Shown here piece by piece: positions 48,141 through 59,420 of a DNA stretch of 64,000 nt (the first letter of the stretch is position 1; each line of letters opens with the position of its first letter). The stretch is from NCBI RefSeq assembly GCF_022605725.1, contig NC_065548.1:5303644-5367643 (forward strand), written 5' to 3'. The position numbers and the translations under genes were made by a program. Under the pieces are notes generated by a model. It was given only the letters and a program-made list of their open reading frames with translations, ran no database searches and was not told where the DNA came from. The stretch comes from Anthonomus grandis grandis (lineage: Eukaryota > Arthropoda > Insecta > Coleoptera > Curculionidae).

Positions 48141-48922
48141 TACAGAGGCGTCACCATACAGTCAGTTCAATTTTTAAATATATCATTCATTAATTCTCTT
48201 TATTAAAGTGCTTATTTTCAGTTTTTTTTACTTAGTTGCCCTAAGCTGTCTCACCCTGGTCAAGAATACATAAATGAATTTCCAGTTTTATTTTAAAGGT
48301 TTTTTAGGGAACGCCCCTGGCGAATTCTTAATCAGAAGGGAGGATATGCACTTATTCAGTCCAATACGTATGCTTTAATTGTAAGCCATTTTAAAGCATA
48401 ATTAGATTGGGGATGAATAAAGCCCCAGCCACTTAGGCTGCAAATTAAATGGGGCAAATTGTGCATTTTAAATACGTTGATTCTAAATAAGGTATATAAG
48501 GATAATAAATAAATGTCAAAGATGGTTGCTAATTGGTGAAAAAATTTATAAAATCGCCGCTGCAAATTTTAACCGTTCAGCCATTTGCAAAACCATATAT
48601 GCCTATAATATGAATCCGGATCAACCTAATATAGTATCAACCAATATAATAGTGTCCTATCCAGGATATTTTTATTAAGGGAAAATTACCCCATCGGCTC
48701 GTAAAACATTATAAGGTTCATCGGGGATGGCACGAACGAACTTCGAGTATGCAATAAAAAAGCCGATGGAAGTCCCAGCAGCTTTTAAATATTTGAAAAG
48801 TTTGAATGAGACGCCAAATATGCTATATAGGAGATACCTACGTTCGAAAACTTTGAATGGGTCAGCAATATCATGAAGGTTTCGAAGTTATTCCAGAATT
48901 TATTTAAAATTTTGACTTTCTA
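48141..48922. promoter_or_regulatory. Putative enhancer-like island
   Basis: Around 48350-48620 homeodomain-type words cluster: GCTTTAATTG near 48371, CATAATTAGATTGGGG near 48398, TGCTAATTGG near 48528 and TTTATAAAATCG near 48544. The unique-looking sequence continues to about 48800. This resembles insect developmental enhancers; inference only. A 69-codon minus-strand frame at 48565-48356 lacks motifs. Confidence 0.4.
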
Positions 48923-48924
48923 CA

Positions 48925-49217
48925 CGGTGAGTTTTTTAAAGTGTTACAATGCGATGTGTCAAAAACGGCTGCAAAATTTTTTTTGACATTTTGGTGACAT
49001 TTCAAGTATACCGGGGGGCACTTTTTGTGATATTTTTGACATTTGTCCCTTCACCTCCCTAAGAGGGGGGGAGGGTCACTTCCTTATTTTAAATGGAATG
49101 ACGTGTTTGGAATGGAATGGAAAGTCTGTGTACAAAAAATTTTTAAAATTGCTCTGCTGGTTACGGAATTATGATCAAAAATGTTTTGATTAAATTTAAA
49201 AATAATTCGAATATTTT
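48925..49217 (+). repeat. Left terminal inverted repeat of the transposon
   Basis: About 293 bp, matching the right arm at 50295-50609 in reverse complement. Characteristic words are GACATTTTGGTGACATTTCAA, GGGGGGCACTTTTTGTGATA and CTGGTTACGGAATTATGATC. The first bases differ from the right end by one change (CACGGTG against CAGGGTG). Confidence 0.9.
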
Positions 49218-49284
49218 ACCATAATAACAGCCGGTTGCCATGAAAATCCTACTGTTTATTTTACTAGTATGGAGACTGGAGACC

Positions 49285-50248
49285 AGAAGTCGTATGACTG
49301 GTAGTCTAAAAAGTAAATGACGAAATCGGATTAAAACGCAAACAGATGAAAATAAGGCAGTTGCTGTATTAGGAGCAGTAGCTATTGATCCTCAAATCAG
49401 TACCAGGCGGCTTGCTTTAGATGCTGGAATTAGTCAATCATCAATTATAACAATTCTGCACCGGTACAAGTTTCATCCTTACCACATTACACTTCATCAA
49501 GAGCTTTACGGACATAATTTTGAGAATCGCATTAATTTTTGCACTTGGATTTCAACAAAAATGCGTGAAAATAACCATTTTTTGAGAAACGTTATTTTTT
49601 CTGATGAGGCTTCTTTTAATAATTGCAAGCAGGTAAGATTTAACTAATTTAAATTAGAACATATTCAAGTTTTGGTTGTTTGTTTTTCTAAAAGGTAAAC
49701 AGGCACAACATGCATTACTGGGCAGCAAATAATCCTCACTGGATGAGAACTGTACCAAATCAACATCCCTGGTCTGTGAACGTATGGTGTGGTATTTTCG
49801 AGGATAGAGTTATTGGTCCGCATTTTTTCCAAGGTCATTTAAATGGACAGGTCTACACAGATTTTTTAAGAAATCAGTTACCTCGTCTACTAAACCGTCC
49901 TGGTTTCAGCAGGACGGAGCTCCACCCCATTATGCCATACAGGCCCGTACTTATTTAAATGAGATTTTTGAAAACAGGTGGATTGGGCGAGGTGGTCCTG
50001 TCAACTGGCCTGCTCGTTCGCCAGATTTGACCCCCCTTGACTTTTTTTTATGGGGATTTATAAAAGACAAAGTAATGGCTAGTGCACCTACAACTCCAGA
50101 GGATATGAAGAACAGGATTCGTGTTGCTTGTTCATTAGTGACACCAGCAATGTTACAGCGGGTACGAAACTCATGTCAAGAAAGGATAAGAAAGTGTTTG
50201 GAAGTCGAAGGCGGTCACTTCGAACAGCTCCTTAGGCATAAAGCATAG
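49285..50248 (+). pseudogene. DUF4817/DDE-type transposase gene, disrupted
   Basis: Catalyses cut-and-paste movement in the nucleus when intact. Exon 1 similarity begins near 49285 (TGSLKSK), meets a TGA at 49318-49320, then continues with the helix-turn-helix segment ISTRRLALDAGISQSS and FHPYHITLHQEL. It ends at FSDEASFNNCKQ, whose SDE holds the first catalytic Asp. A GT-AG intron of 62 bp (49633-49694) follows, and exon 2 resumes in frame with VNRHNMHYWAANNPHW and SVNVWCGIFEDRVIGPHF. Near 49900 a frame change with loss of a few codons precedes WFQQDGAPPHYA (second Asp). NWPARSPDLTPLDFFLWG supplies the third; counting gives 41 residues between the second Asp and the Asp of PLDFF. It ends in GGHFEQLLRHKA. 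The N-terminus is missing. Lesions: N-terminal deletion, one stop, one frameshift. Confidence 0.88.
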
Positions 50249-50294
50249 ACGATAAATAGTTAAAAAGTAGGAAATAATTTGTTTTTATTGTAGT

Positions 50295-50609
50295 AGAATA
50301 TTCGAATTATTTTTAAATTTAATCAAAACATTTTTGATCATAATTCCGTAACCAGCAAAGCAATTTTAAAAATTTTTTGTAAACAGACTTCATATTTTAT
50401 GTAGATTCGTATTTAAGAATAAAAAACACGTCATTCCATTTAAAATAAGGAAGTGACCCTCCCCCCCTCTTATGGGGGTGAAGGGACAAATGTCAAAAAT
50501 ATCACAAAAAGTGCCCCCCGATATACTTGAAATGTCACCAAAATGTCAAAAAAAAATTTGCAGCCGTTTTTGACATATCGCATTGTAACACTTTAAAAAA
50601 CTCACCCTG
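50295..50609 (-). repeat. Right terminal inverted repeat of the transposon
   Basis: About 315 bp, the reverse complement of 48925-49217 with an extra AT-rich patch near 50390-50425. It begins just after the transposase 3' flank and ends CACCCTG before the TA duplication. Confidence 0.9.
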
Positions 50610-50611
50610 TA

Positions 50612-51155
50612 GAAGGAAGTTCTTAATTTTTTAAGCTTTGAAGGTAAATAAGATAAATATCAAAATATTCTTAGGCATTGACTGATTAAATCATTTGTAC
50701 AATTAGTGCCACTTTCGTTGAATTATTATGAAAATTATAGCATAATCAAATTTGACATGAATAGCACTTTCTTAATAAAATAAAAATTAGGCCAATAATA
50801 CATTATTTTTTTAATCTAGTTGTAAAAAGTGATTTTGTAGTACATGGAATAATTCAGATCGTCTAAGCAGGACAAGGATGAAGATCTTTAAAACAGTTGT
50901 TAAATTCGAAATTGAGAGACACAGTTAATTTTCTTAAATTCGATTCAAAGTTAGTCATGGAAATTGGGTTTCAATGGCTGGTTTAAGTTAGACAAGGCTT
51001 AAGGTCATGGAGATTTTAAAAAATAGCTGAAGATACAGAATTAGCGATCATAGAATATGCGTATTGTGATAAATTCTTTAGCAAATATCTACAAAAAATT
51101 GTGTGGGTCCCTCACAGCAAAGGAAAGTTAGAAAAATTAAACCATTTTAAAAACT
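50612..51155. other. AT-rich spacer, nothing recognised
   Basis: No coding frame, element or repeat recognised. Confidence 0.25.
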
Positions 51156-52560
51156 TTAAAAACAGTCGTACTTTCGGGTTTCAAAAGTTTCCTTACCTCG
51201 CTCCTTCGCCAGTTTTATAATATAAATGACTGTAACTTTCTTACCGTTTAAATGATTTTAAAAATTTCTTCAGTAGCATAAAGAGCAAGTTAAATGTTTT
51301 TTTTAAGGAAGTCGTTTTAAATTTGTCTTACACGTTAAAACCTTCATAACTCTTACAACAATTTCGTCATTTGTAAATTACACTCAACCTATTTTATTGT
51401 TACTTGGAATTAAAAGGAATTATTTCTATAGGTCTAAGAACGAAAGATATTGGGGGTTATAAAATTCGATAGACTGGCTCCTTCAAGACTTCTAAATCTA
51501 AACTTCTGTAACTTAATTAAGAAAAAGTCAATGATGATTTATTTAAATATAATTCAAAAATCTCGCAGTATCAAAAAGTTTAACATATATTTTTAATATG
51601 GAGCAAAAACAAAACGAAAAACAAAAGACTATACGAATTTGTGAGGTAAAAAAATGGCCCAGATTTTTCACCATTTTAAGCCCTTTGAAATATATGTGCA
51701 AATTGGATTGAATTGTGCATATTATAGCAAAAGAAACTGTTTTCAAATGGTAAAAAACAGCCATGCTATTGCGTTATAAAAATTCCCTAGAATATGAACT
51801 ACTATTATTTTTTACCCGAAAAAGCAATTTTTCAAATTTCTTTGGCAGCGTTAAGAACAGGTTAAGTACTTTTTAAAAATAATTCGTTTCAAGTTTTTTT
51901 TTTTTTTTGTTAAAGTCTTATTAAGTACTAAGACTCACGTCATTTGTAACTCTAGTTGTATTACTATTTGGCGCCGAATGGAAACGTTTGCATAGGTTTC
52001 AAAATAGGGAAGATATTATGAATTTTAAAATTCAATTGCCTGGCTCCTTCACCAGTTCTAAGATCTAAAATTTGTAACCTAATTAAGAAAAAACTTTCAT
52101 ATCATCAAAATCATATGGAACAAAATCAAAGGGCCTTATAAATATGCGAGTTTATAAAAATTGCCTGGATCCTTCACCATATTACCGTGCTCTCTGGTTT
52201 TAAAAATACTCTTGCCAAGCTCCTTCGCCAGTTTTAGAATGTAAACTGATATGCCATTTTGAACCTTTTAAGAATTTCAAAAGTTTTTTCGAGTATATAA
52301 AAAAAGTTAAATATTTTTAAAGGAATTAGTTTAATATTTTGGAAATGTCTCTTATACGTTTAAGCGTTAATAGATCTTACAGCACTTTAATTTTTTTAGG
52401 CTTTATTCCACCTATATTATTGCTATATGACCAGCTCTAAGAGTACAAAAAAATTTTTGAGTTTTAGAATTCGGTTGCCTAGCTCCTTTAACAATTAAAA
52501 ATTATAATTTTTTAAAAATTTCATAGCATCAACAAGTTCAACGTAGGAGCATAGCATATA
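51156..52560 (+). repeat. Tandem repeat of about 1.0 kb with a CTCCTTCGCCAGTTTTA mark
   Basis: GCTCCTTCGCCAGTTTTATAAT at 51200 matches GCTCCTTCGCCAGTTTTAGAAT at 52222 (offset about 1020), and the following 180 bp run parallel in decayed form. Related words are GGCTCCTTCAAGACTTCTAAAT (51477), GGCTCCTTCACCAGTTCTAAGA (52042), GGATCCTTCACCAT (52170) and AGCTCCTTTAACAATT (52482), often followed by AACTTAATTAAGAAAAA. So each 1-kb unit has two or three sub-repeats. A third locus of the family is at 57590-58150. The minus-strand frame 51764-51543 lies inside and is not a gene. Confidence 0.65.
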
Positions 52561-53210
52561 TAACTAATAATTTAATCAAAACTAATAATCTCTTTACATG
52601 ATTTTAAACTGATAAATCTCTCCTTTGAATTGACTACCGTATCCTGGAACGTAGCCTTCTCCCTTAATCTCCATTTTTGTTTTTTTTTTCGTGTAGAATT
52701 TTATCGAGAGCCGGAAGTCGTCACATCCGGTGTTTATGGTCAAACGGAGGCTATATCAATAAGACCGGATATAGACGGGGTCCCGTTCTGATTCCGGCGT
52801 TTTTATTGGTTCCGGAGCGTCCGGAATTTCCCAGGGAAATCATGCCGGAAAGCAAATATTTTTTTTTGTTCCGCTTTCCAAGGTAAAAATAAAAATTAAA
52901 ACTTTACTGGTCGTCAATGACGTTTTATAGGCACTTTTGTTCTTAGGTGCAGTCGCTGTAGGATGTACGCCCTCCCCCCTTTATAAAGTCCAAAATAAAT
53001 CCGGAACATTTCTTGCATGGGTAGTCGTATTTATACGTTTGTTTGCACACGCGGTATTGTACGTTATAATAGATTTCTTTACGGTTGAGGTCACTTTAAT
53101 CTGTTCCTCAATCGAAAACGCAAACAGACCTAAACAAACACTTGACATGGACGCGGGCACGAATGATTTTTATTTTATCGTATGTACGGTATGATTGCAC
53201 CCTGAATCCT
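52561..53210. promoter_or_regulatory. Putative conserved noncoding islands
   Basis: Two GC-richer blocks, 52640-52880 and 52930-53200. Plus-strand frames of 69 and 85 codons (52677-52886, 52937-53194) are open but unrecognised, and the second starts in a region without an upstream splice signal. One of them could be an orphan exon, but I see nothing that proves coding. Confidence 0.35.
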
Positions 53211-54060
53211 TTTTTAAAATCTACTTCAGGCGTAAAAATTGCATGTAAACATAATAATGTTCTATAAAATTAAATATATGTAATTCCTATTTTCTCTCGA
53301 TAATACAATCATCAATCAGTATAAAAGAATTACAGAAAGATATCTTAGGTTTCATATAGTTGGAAAAAATTTTAGTTTAATGACCCTTGTAATCCAGGTT
53401 TTTTATTATTTTTTTAAATTTTCTTATAAATCACGAGATGTCCAAATTGCTACAACTAAAAGTCATGTAAATAAAAAAACATGAAGTCTCATAAGGCCTT
53501 ATCGAGCGTCAAACCAAAAAGTCCTTTAGTGTCTTTATTAGCGGCATCGAACACCTGCCCAGTACAAATTCTTCTGCGTTTTTTTACAAAAGGTAATTCG
53601 CCGTATACCGCCGGACAAAACCATAACTCCTAATTTGTAAAATTACCAACGACCACCATTGACGACTTTTTTTTTGGATGTCGGTCAACGAGCCGAAATC
53701 AGTAAGGATATGGAATGGTATCGGTAAGAAAACCGATAAATGTACTGTTATTGCTTTACTAAAGATAATTTAAAGAATATTGCAACGTAACTTTTTTTCC
53801 TAAAAATAATTTAAGTAAGGAATTTTATATTTTTGGTAATTTTATCTAAGGAAGCTATCTAATATCCCTAAAAGTTTCATGCATGTACTGCTCTTTAGTC
53901 AAAAATTATTTATTTCCTTAAAAGCCGCTCTTTAAACATAAAGCATTATTTAAATGGCTGCGATTGTTACTTATTGGTTTTTTAGGATAACTTTTATTTA
54001 TCCCAAAAGTTTTACAATTTTAGGTTCAATTAGTCGTGAGAAATTTTAGTGAAATTGAAT
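53211..54060. other. Spacer with a small GC-richer block and one 26-bp box
   Basis: 53500-53720 is GC-richer without a frame. A degenerate box copy (AAGCATTATTTAAATGG then CTGCGATT) lies at 53941-53965 on the plus strand. The rest is AT-rich. Confidence 0.35.
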
Positions 54061-54064
54061 TTTC

Positions 54065-54884
54065 AAAGCATAATTTTTATGGGCGTAGTACCAAGACATG
54101 AGTACTAATAATTTATTTCATTAACATTTTTATTTATTTTTCTATTTGGTTTTATGATTTTTTTTTAATTTTGACATTATATAACTGCAAATTTTTTTTA
54201 TATAGAGAAAAAATTATTCTATTATATTTAAAAAAATGCATTTTTTATATAAATATAAATTCCTAAAAAACTACATAAAATATTACTATTTAGAATAGTT
54301 TGTTCCTGTTATTGAATAGAAAATATATTATATAAGAAACCTTGATTACAAAAAATTATAAATAAAAATTTGTATGTTCCTATCACAAAAATAAATTCTA
54401 ATTTCTGTCTCTCTTCAACTAGTCATTTACGTTCATTTTGAACTCATGAATGCCTAGAAGCCTAGAAGAAACAAAGAAAGAAACCTAGAAAGTGTTGTCG
54501 AGAAACATAAGTCTGAGATTGAGTCTTCTACAGATTCATGAGTTATAAATGAATGAAAAAACTGGTTTAAGAGAGATGAACATTAGAAGGCATATCTGTG
54601 ATAGGATTGTGTACATTCTCATTTAATTATGTTTTTATTTAAGGTTTCTTATAAAATACGTTTTCAGATCAATAAGAATAACAAACTATTTTAAAAAGTA
54701 ATATTTTATGTAATTTCCTAGAAATTTTTATATAAAAAATTACATATATTTTTTTAGATCTGGCTAAGAAATTTTTTTTCTCGATAAAAAAGTGTGCAGT
54801 TTTATAGTAACAAAATAAAAAAAATCATAAAACCATGTAAAAAAATATAAAAATAATTAAAAATTATGTCGACTTATGTTATGC
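54065..54884. repeat. Imperfect palindrome of about 820 bp with boxes at both ends
   Basis: The left arm (about 54065-54455) and right arm (about 54520-54884) are reverse complements in decayed form. GGTTTTATGATTTTTTTT near 54150 pairs with AAAAAATCATAAAACC near 54818. ATAACTGCA near 54180 pairs with TGTGCAGTTTTAT near 54794. AACATTACG-like and ATTTCCTAG words pair through to the centre near 54480. The outer ends carry the 26-bp box in opposite orientation (AAGCATAATTTTTATGG at 54067 plus; rc of AGCATAACATAAGTCGACAT at 54865-54884). No frame of note. Confidence 0.6.
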
Positions 54885-56000
54885 TATAATAATAATTTAC
54901 CTTAACTAATATAATAACCAAAATTTTCCAGAAATTTTTATATATAACGGTTGGTCATATACAATTAAATTATGCATATACAAGTTTTAAAAAATTAATA
55001 AAAATCTTAAAAATTTTATTTTTTTTTTAAATCTGTGTACGCCAAATTTTGGGACTAATTCTCCATCTCAATCCCATAAATAGCAGCCTCTATAAAAAAA
55101 ACTGGCAGTGTCCAGTACCAAAACCAAAAAAGTTTATAAAACCAAATAGAAAAAAATATAACAATAATATTAAAATAGATAATTGAGAGTCATGTCCATT
55201 TATGTTATGCATTGAGATCAATTAACTTTGAGTCTTTGCAATCAAATAACATAAAATTTATGAGACCTACAAATATGAAACTCTCAGTAATAAAAGGAAA
55301 TAAGGCCAAATATAATTCTAATAATAATATATCTTCTATAACATAAACGTTCTTATTAGAATAATTTGCAAATAAGAAAAATAAACATCATGTCTATTTA
55401 TGTTATAATTTGACAGTAATTTACTTTGACTATTTCTAATTAAATAACATTAAATTTATGAGAGCTAAAAATAGTATGAAACTTTTAGTTATAATACAAA
55501 ATATTTTTAAATATAATTCTAAATAATATAAACAAAGTAAGCTTCGAAATTAATTTACCTTCACTTTTTGTAATTAAATAACGTTAAGCTTAGAAGGCCT
55601 GCAAAAATAAAACTTCCAGTCACAATAAAAAATATTTTCAAATATAATTCTAAATAATATAAATATTCTAATTAGAATAATTTGTAAATAAGAAAAATTA
55701 CAGTCTATCCATTAATGTTATGCTTTGAGATAAATTAATCGTGACTATCTGTTATCAATAAACATTAAATTTATGAAAATTTGAAATTTTCTAATTAAAA
55801 TAGTTTGCAAAATAAAAAAAATAACAGTAATGTTCTTTTATGTAATGCTTACGTAATCTTCATTAACTATTTTATTAGAAATTTTTATTCCAAACGGATG
55901 ATAAAATCCAATTAAATTATGCATGTGAAAGTTAATACATTTTCAAAGAATATTTCAATTTGCACTTTTGCTAAAATCTTTATAGGACCATTTTCTGGCC
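54885..56000 (-). repeat. Minus-orientation array carrying the 26-bp box
   Basis: Box copies on the minus strand: 55213-55188 (AATGCATAACATAAATGG then ACATGACT, a close match), 55410-55387, 55728-55701 and a weak one at 55850-55825. Between them recurs ATAACATTAAATTTATGAGA with a following AAACTTTTAGT-type word (about 55248, 55448, 55575 and 55765), so the unit is about 155-200 bp. Apart from the box, the unit has no obvious similarity to the field at 34.9-38.8 kb. Confidence 0.6.
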
Positions 56001-56800
56001 AATACAAAAACTGGAAAATTGCGTTTATGTAATTTCAAATTATGCTTTATAAACTTGAACGCCTCGCTAAAAAATTAATTGAAATCATGTTCTGCATTAT
56101 AATTAAGTTACTTTGGTTGACATGACCTCCGAATCTTTCTTAAAAACTACTTTTTCGACTAAAATTATCAATTTTTTAAAGATTTGCATCGAGTAGCTTT
56201 AATACATATATAGAGGGTTGCAAGGAGAGTTATTATAGCTCAGCATGCATCGAAAGTCCCTCTGGACAAATTACGATTAGGCTGCACTTGTCCATTCGAA
56301 ATGTACACGTAAACCAATTGCGCCCCGTTATTTACGACCTTAGAATCCCGCTGCCAGGAAGATTATTTATTTGACTCTTAGGGCAACAGATAATTTATGA
56401 TATGATATTTTATTTGAACGAGTAACGATAATTGAAGCTAGGAACTATAGGAGTAAATTGTACATTATGTTTTTGAATATAAAAGCTAAACTATATTAAA
56501 GGCCTGTAAGTGTCCCTTTTAAAACAGGTTTCGCCTTTTAAAATTGGGAAAAGCAGACACCCATCTAAGCCCTCACCATAAAGGTGTCACATATAAAACA
56601 AATATCCCGAGTTGTCCCTTAAAGTTGGCCGTATGCAAAATGGAGGAAGTATGTTCGGTGTCTCCGGCAAGTGACAAATTGTCACCAGGTGACCTTTTGG
56701 GGCCAAGACCGCATCGGCCCCTCTGGACCGTAGCTTCGGAGACCCACGTTTTAATAAACGCGGTCGTGTGAGCCCGATTTTAACTCATGAAGACCCACTA
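56001..56800. promoter_or_regulatory. Putative conserved noncoding island
   Basis: GC-richer from 56215 to 56790, with phrases such as GGGTTGCAAGGAGAG near 56215 and CTGCCAGGAAGATTATTTATTTG near 56350. A 75-codon plus-strand frame (56544-56771) has no recognised domain. Role inferred. Confidence 0.35.
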
Positions 56801-57589
56801 GATATTTAATGTGAATATTTAATTAAGTAGAGAGTAGTTTTTAAGGACGATCAGATGAAAATAATAAATAAAAGCTGTTTTTTTTTTGTTTGAATATAGC
56901 TTAACATATTGCTTGTTAAAGTTAAAAGTTTTATATTCGTAGGTTTAACCAATCAAGCCATACTTTAGCCAGTTACCATAGAATGGTAAAGGCATTTCTG
57001 TTTGATGAAGCATAATTTAAATGAACGTGATTGTTATTTTACTATCAAATCAATTAAGATATATTAAACTGTAGTTTACATTATATTATTTATAAGTACA
57101 GGTAACCGATTTTAGTAATAATTAAAAGATTATGGTATGTGCGTAAGGTGGTATAAGTACACAATTAAAAAAATTAAAATAATAGTTCAAAATGTTTATA
57201 GTTAGTTAAAATATACATTTTAGCAAGGAAAACATTGTAATATTTATTTTATTTGACAGTATAGAATTGTAAATGTTTGATATACATTTGTGTTCCTATT
57301 TGGATTTAATAAATGTTTATTAGTTTAAGATTTAGTTTTATGAAAATAGTTAATGTGAGTTTTTATACAGATTCAGAGAGACACATTCAGTGTATCTTTA
57401 CAGTGTATAAAAAAAATCTAAGGTTAAGAATTTCAGTATACAATATTGTGTATAGTATCTTTCTTTTTTTATACATAATTTTGCGTAATTTGAAGTGAAT
57501 AAACTTAGCCTTTGTATAAGTTTCTACTAAAACTTTGTATAAGCAAATTAAATTATTTTTTTTAAGTATTTCTCTCAGTGTGTCAAATT
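56801..57589. other. AT-rich spacer with one 26-bp box copy
   Basis: A diverged box (GAAGCATAATTTAAATGA then ACGTGATT) lies at 57007-57032 on the plus strand. A 61-codon frame at 57313-57498 is unrecognised. Confidence 0.3.
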
Positions 57590-58150
57590 TTTAGTCAGTT
57601 TTGATATAGGTGGACCCTATTTTAAAGATTGATCTATTATAATATCAAGATATTTCATAATGCTCATTTAAATCACTGGATTTTTATTCAGCCTGTTTTA
57701 TTATTATTTAACACTAAAAAAACCATTTGCATAGCTCTAAGAACACAACAGATATTAGGGTTTTTAAACTTAGGGTTGCCTGGCTCCTTTATTAATTTAA
57801 ATATATAAACTTCCGTCACTCAATTGAGAAAAATAATTTAAATGTAATTAAAAATACTCATAGTAATAAAACCTTTAACATCTTTTTTTATTATAGAGTG
57901 AAAACAAAGGGCCCGATAAATTTGTGAATTAAAAAAATATGCCTGAATCCTCCGCCATTTTGCAGTGAAGCATCGGCCATGCAATCGGATTTTAAGAAGC
58001 TCCTTTTCTAGCTCCTTCGCCAATTTTAGAATAACAACTGCTATAAGTTTCTAACTGATTGAGCAATTATTTCAGAATTTTTTTCGATATTATAAAAAGA
58101 CAGTTAAGTACCTTTAAATGGGAATAAGTTGGATATTATGAAAGGTTTTT
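57590..58150 (+). repeat. Second locus of the CTCCTTCGCCAGTTTTA repeat
   Basis: GGCTCCTTTATTAATTTAAAT at 57782 with CAATTGAGAAAAA after it, AATCCTCCGCCATTTTGC at 57946, and AGCTCCTTCGCCAATTTTAG at 58012 run parallel to 52042, 52170 and 52220 in the same order. It is therefore a diverged copy of the 51.2-52.6 kb repeat, 5.8 kb away. The minus-strand frame 58023-57838 is a by-product. Confidence 0.6.
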
Positions 58151-58544
58151 TCTATAGGTTGATCTTTGGGTAGCATTAGTATTATTAAAATTGACACAAC
58201 TTTGATAAATTCAAAAAAATTTTTTTTTAGTTTAGGTTTGTTTGTACTAATAAAATAAATACTTAAGCATTAATAAGGCTTTAATATTTATTTTATTTAA
58301 GAGTAGTTGAGGAATTTATTATTATATTTTTATTTTATTTACGTTTAACAACAAGGTTCATTACATGTTTATATTGTATAATTATTATTTCATAAAAGTT
58401 AAACATTTAAGTATGATATATTGTATACTATTTAAAGACGTTTGTAAAATGCGTTGAATGGAATAAGTTTTTTTTTTTAAATAACTTTACTATAAATGAA
58501 GATATTTGTTTAATTTGCAGATGTGTTTTATGTCTCAGGAAGCA
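58151..58544. other. AT-rich spacer, nothing recognised
   Basis: No feature recognised. Confidence 0.25.
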
Positions 58545-59110
58545 TCAAATAAAATAGAGATTTCACGTTTTACTGGAAAACTTTACGGTGATGTGAGAAA
58601 AGTACAGTTATAAAAACTATAGATTTTTTTATATTCTCTATTTTCTTAAAACGCATTTTTTTCTTATGCAATTATTTTCGGCAAAAAAAAACGTTTTTTA
58701 TTAACCCTACCCTTAACCCCCCACTCACTCTACACAAGTTACCAGTAAGAATTTTTTTTAAAAAATCATTGTTTTCCAAAATAAGACGCATGAATAACAG
58801 CTGGTTTCATCGTTATTATTCAATTTAGTAACACAGTTTGTTTATTTAAATTTGATCTAATTGTTTAAATGTATATTATTAAATATTTAACACAAAAAGT
58901 GCTATTAGACTGGATATCATGGACGAAAAACAGTGATTTTTCAAAAGAATTTTATACTGGCCAAATGTTTGGGGTAGGTGGGGGATAAGGGTTATGTTGA
59001 TGAAAAACATGTTTTTGCGGGGAAAAAAATTAGCAAAAAATATTATATGATAACATTGACTTATAATAAACGATAATATTATATGATATGTTGCTTAAGT
59101 TGTCGCTACT
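58545..59110. mobile_element. Foldback element, short form
   Basis: The left half (58560-58800) contains on the minus strand the block CTTACTGGTAA...GTGGGGGGTTAAGGGTAGGG...AAAAACG. The right half (58920-59045) has the same block on the plus strand (TATACTGGCCAAATG...GGGGATAAGGG...GATGAAAAACATG). The two face each other across about 120 bp. The same left block occurs at 61405-61600 and the same right flank (ATATGATATGTTGCTT) at 63185, so both loci are copies of one element family. No coding frame. Confidence 0.6.
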
Positions 59111-59420
59111 GTCGTTTAATAATATAATACTTGGAATGCTTTTAGTGTTTGATATATTTTTACCAGTTTTCTGTACTATTTGTCTAAACGACATTTGATT
59201 CCATTTAAAGTGTCTTTTATTTAATTGTGTGTGAGAGAGGTAACTTCAAATCAAGTTAACCTGGAATATATTTTGCAGTATTCTATATTACATCCATCAC
59301 AACAAAATATGTTAATATGTTGTCTTTTTGCCTCATAAATATGTTAATCTCAATGCATAACATACATGAACACGACTAATTATTTATTTAAGTAAAATCT
59401 GTATTGTTGTGACGAATTCA
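59111..59420. other. Spacer with one 26-bp box copy
   Basis: A box copy (CAATGCATAACATACATG then AACACGACT) lies at 59351-59377 on the plus strand, close to the left end of the next palindrome. Otherwise unremarkable. Confidence 0.4.

Larger units (their letters stand above)
48925..50609 (+). mobile_element. Tc1/mariner-superfamily transposon with 0.3-kb inverted ends
   Basis: Both ends carry TA duplications (48923-48924 and 50610-50611). The left end reads CACGGTGAGTTTTTTAAAG and the right end, inverted, CAGGGTGAGTTTTTTAAAG. The inverted arms extend about 290-315 bp (48925-49217 and 50295-50609) and end at the shared word AATATTCGAATTATT, with a small indel near the middle. Inside is a broken DUF4817/DDE-type transposase gene. 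At 1685 bp with both ends recognisable, it is the most complete element in the window. It is non-autonomous now because of the lesions in its gene. Confidence 0.92.

Noticed and set aside
56544..56771. 75-codon plus-strand frame
   Set aside because: Unrecognised, island composition only, no supporting signals.
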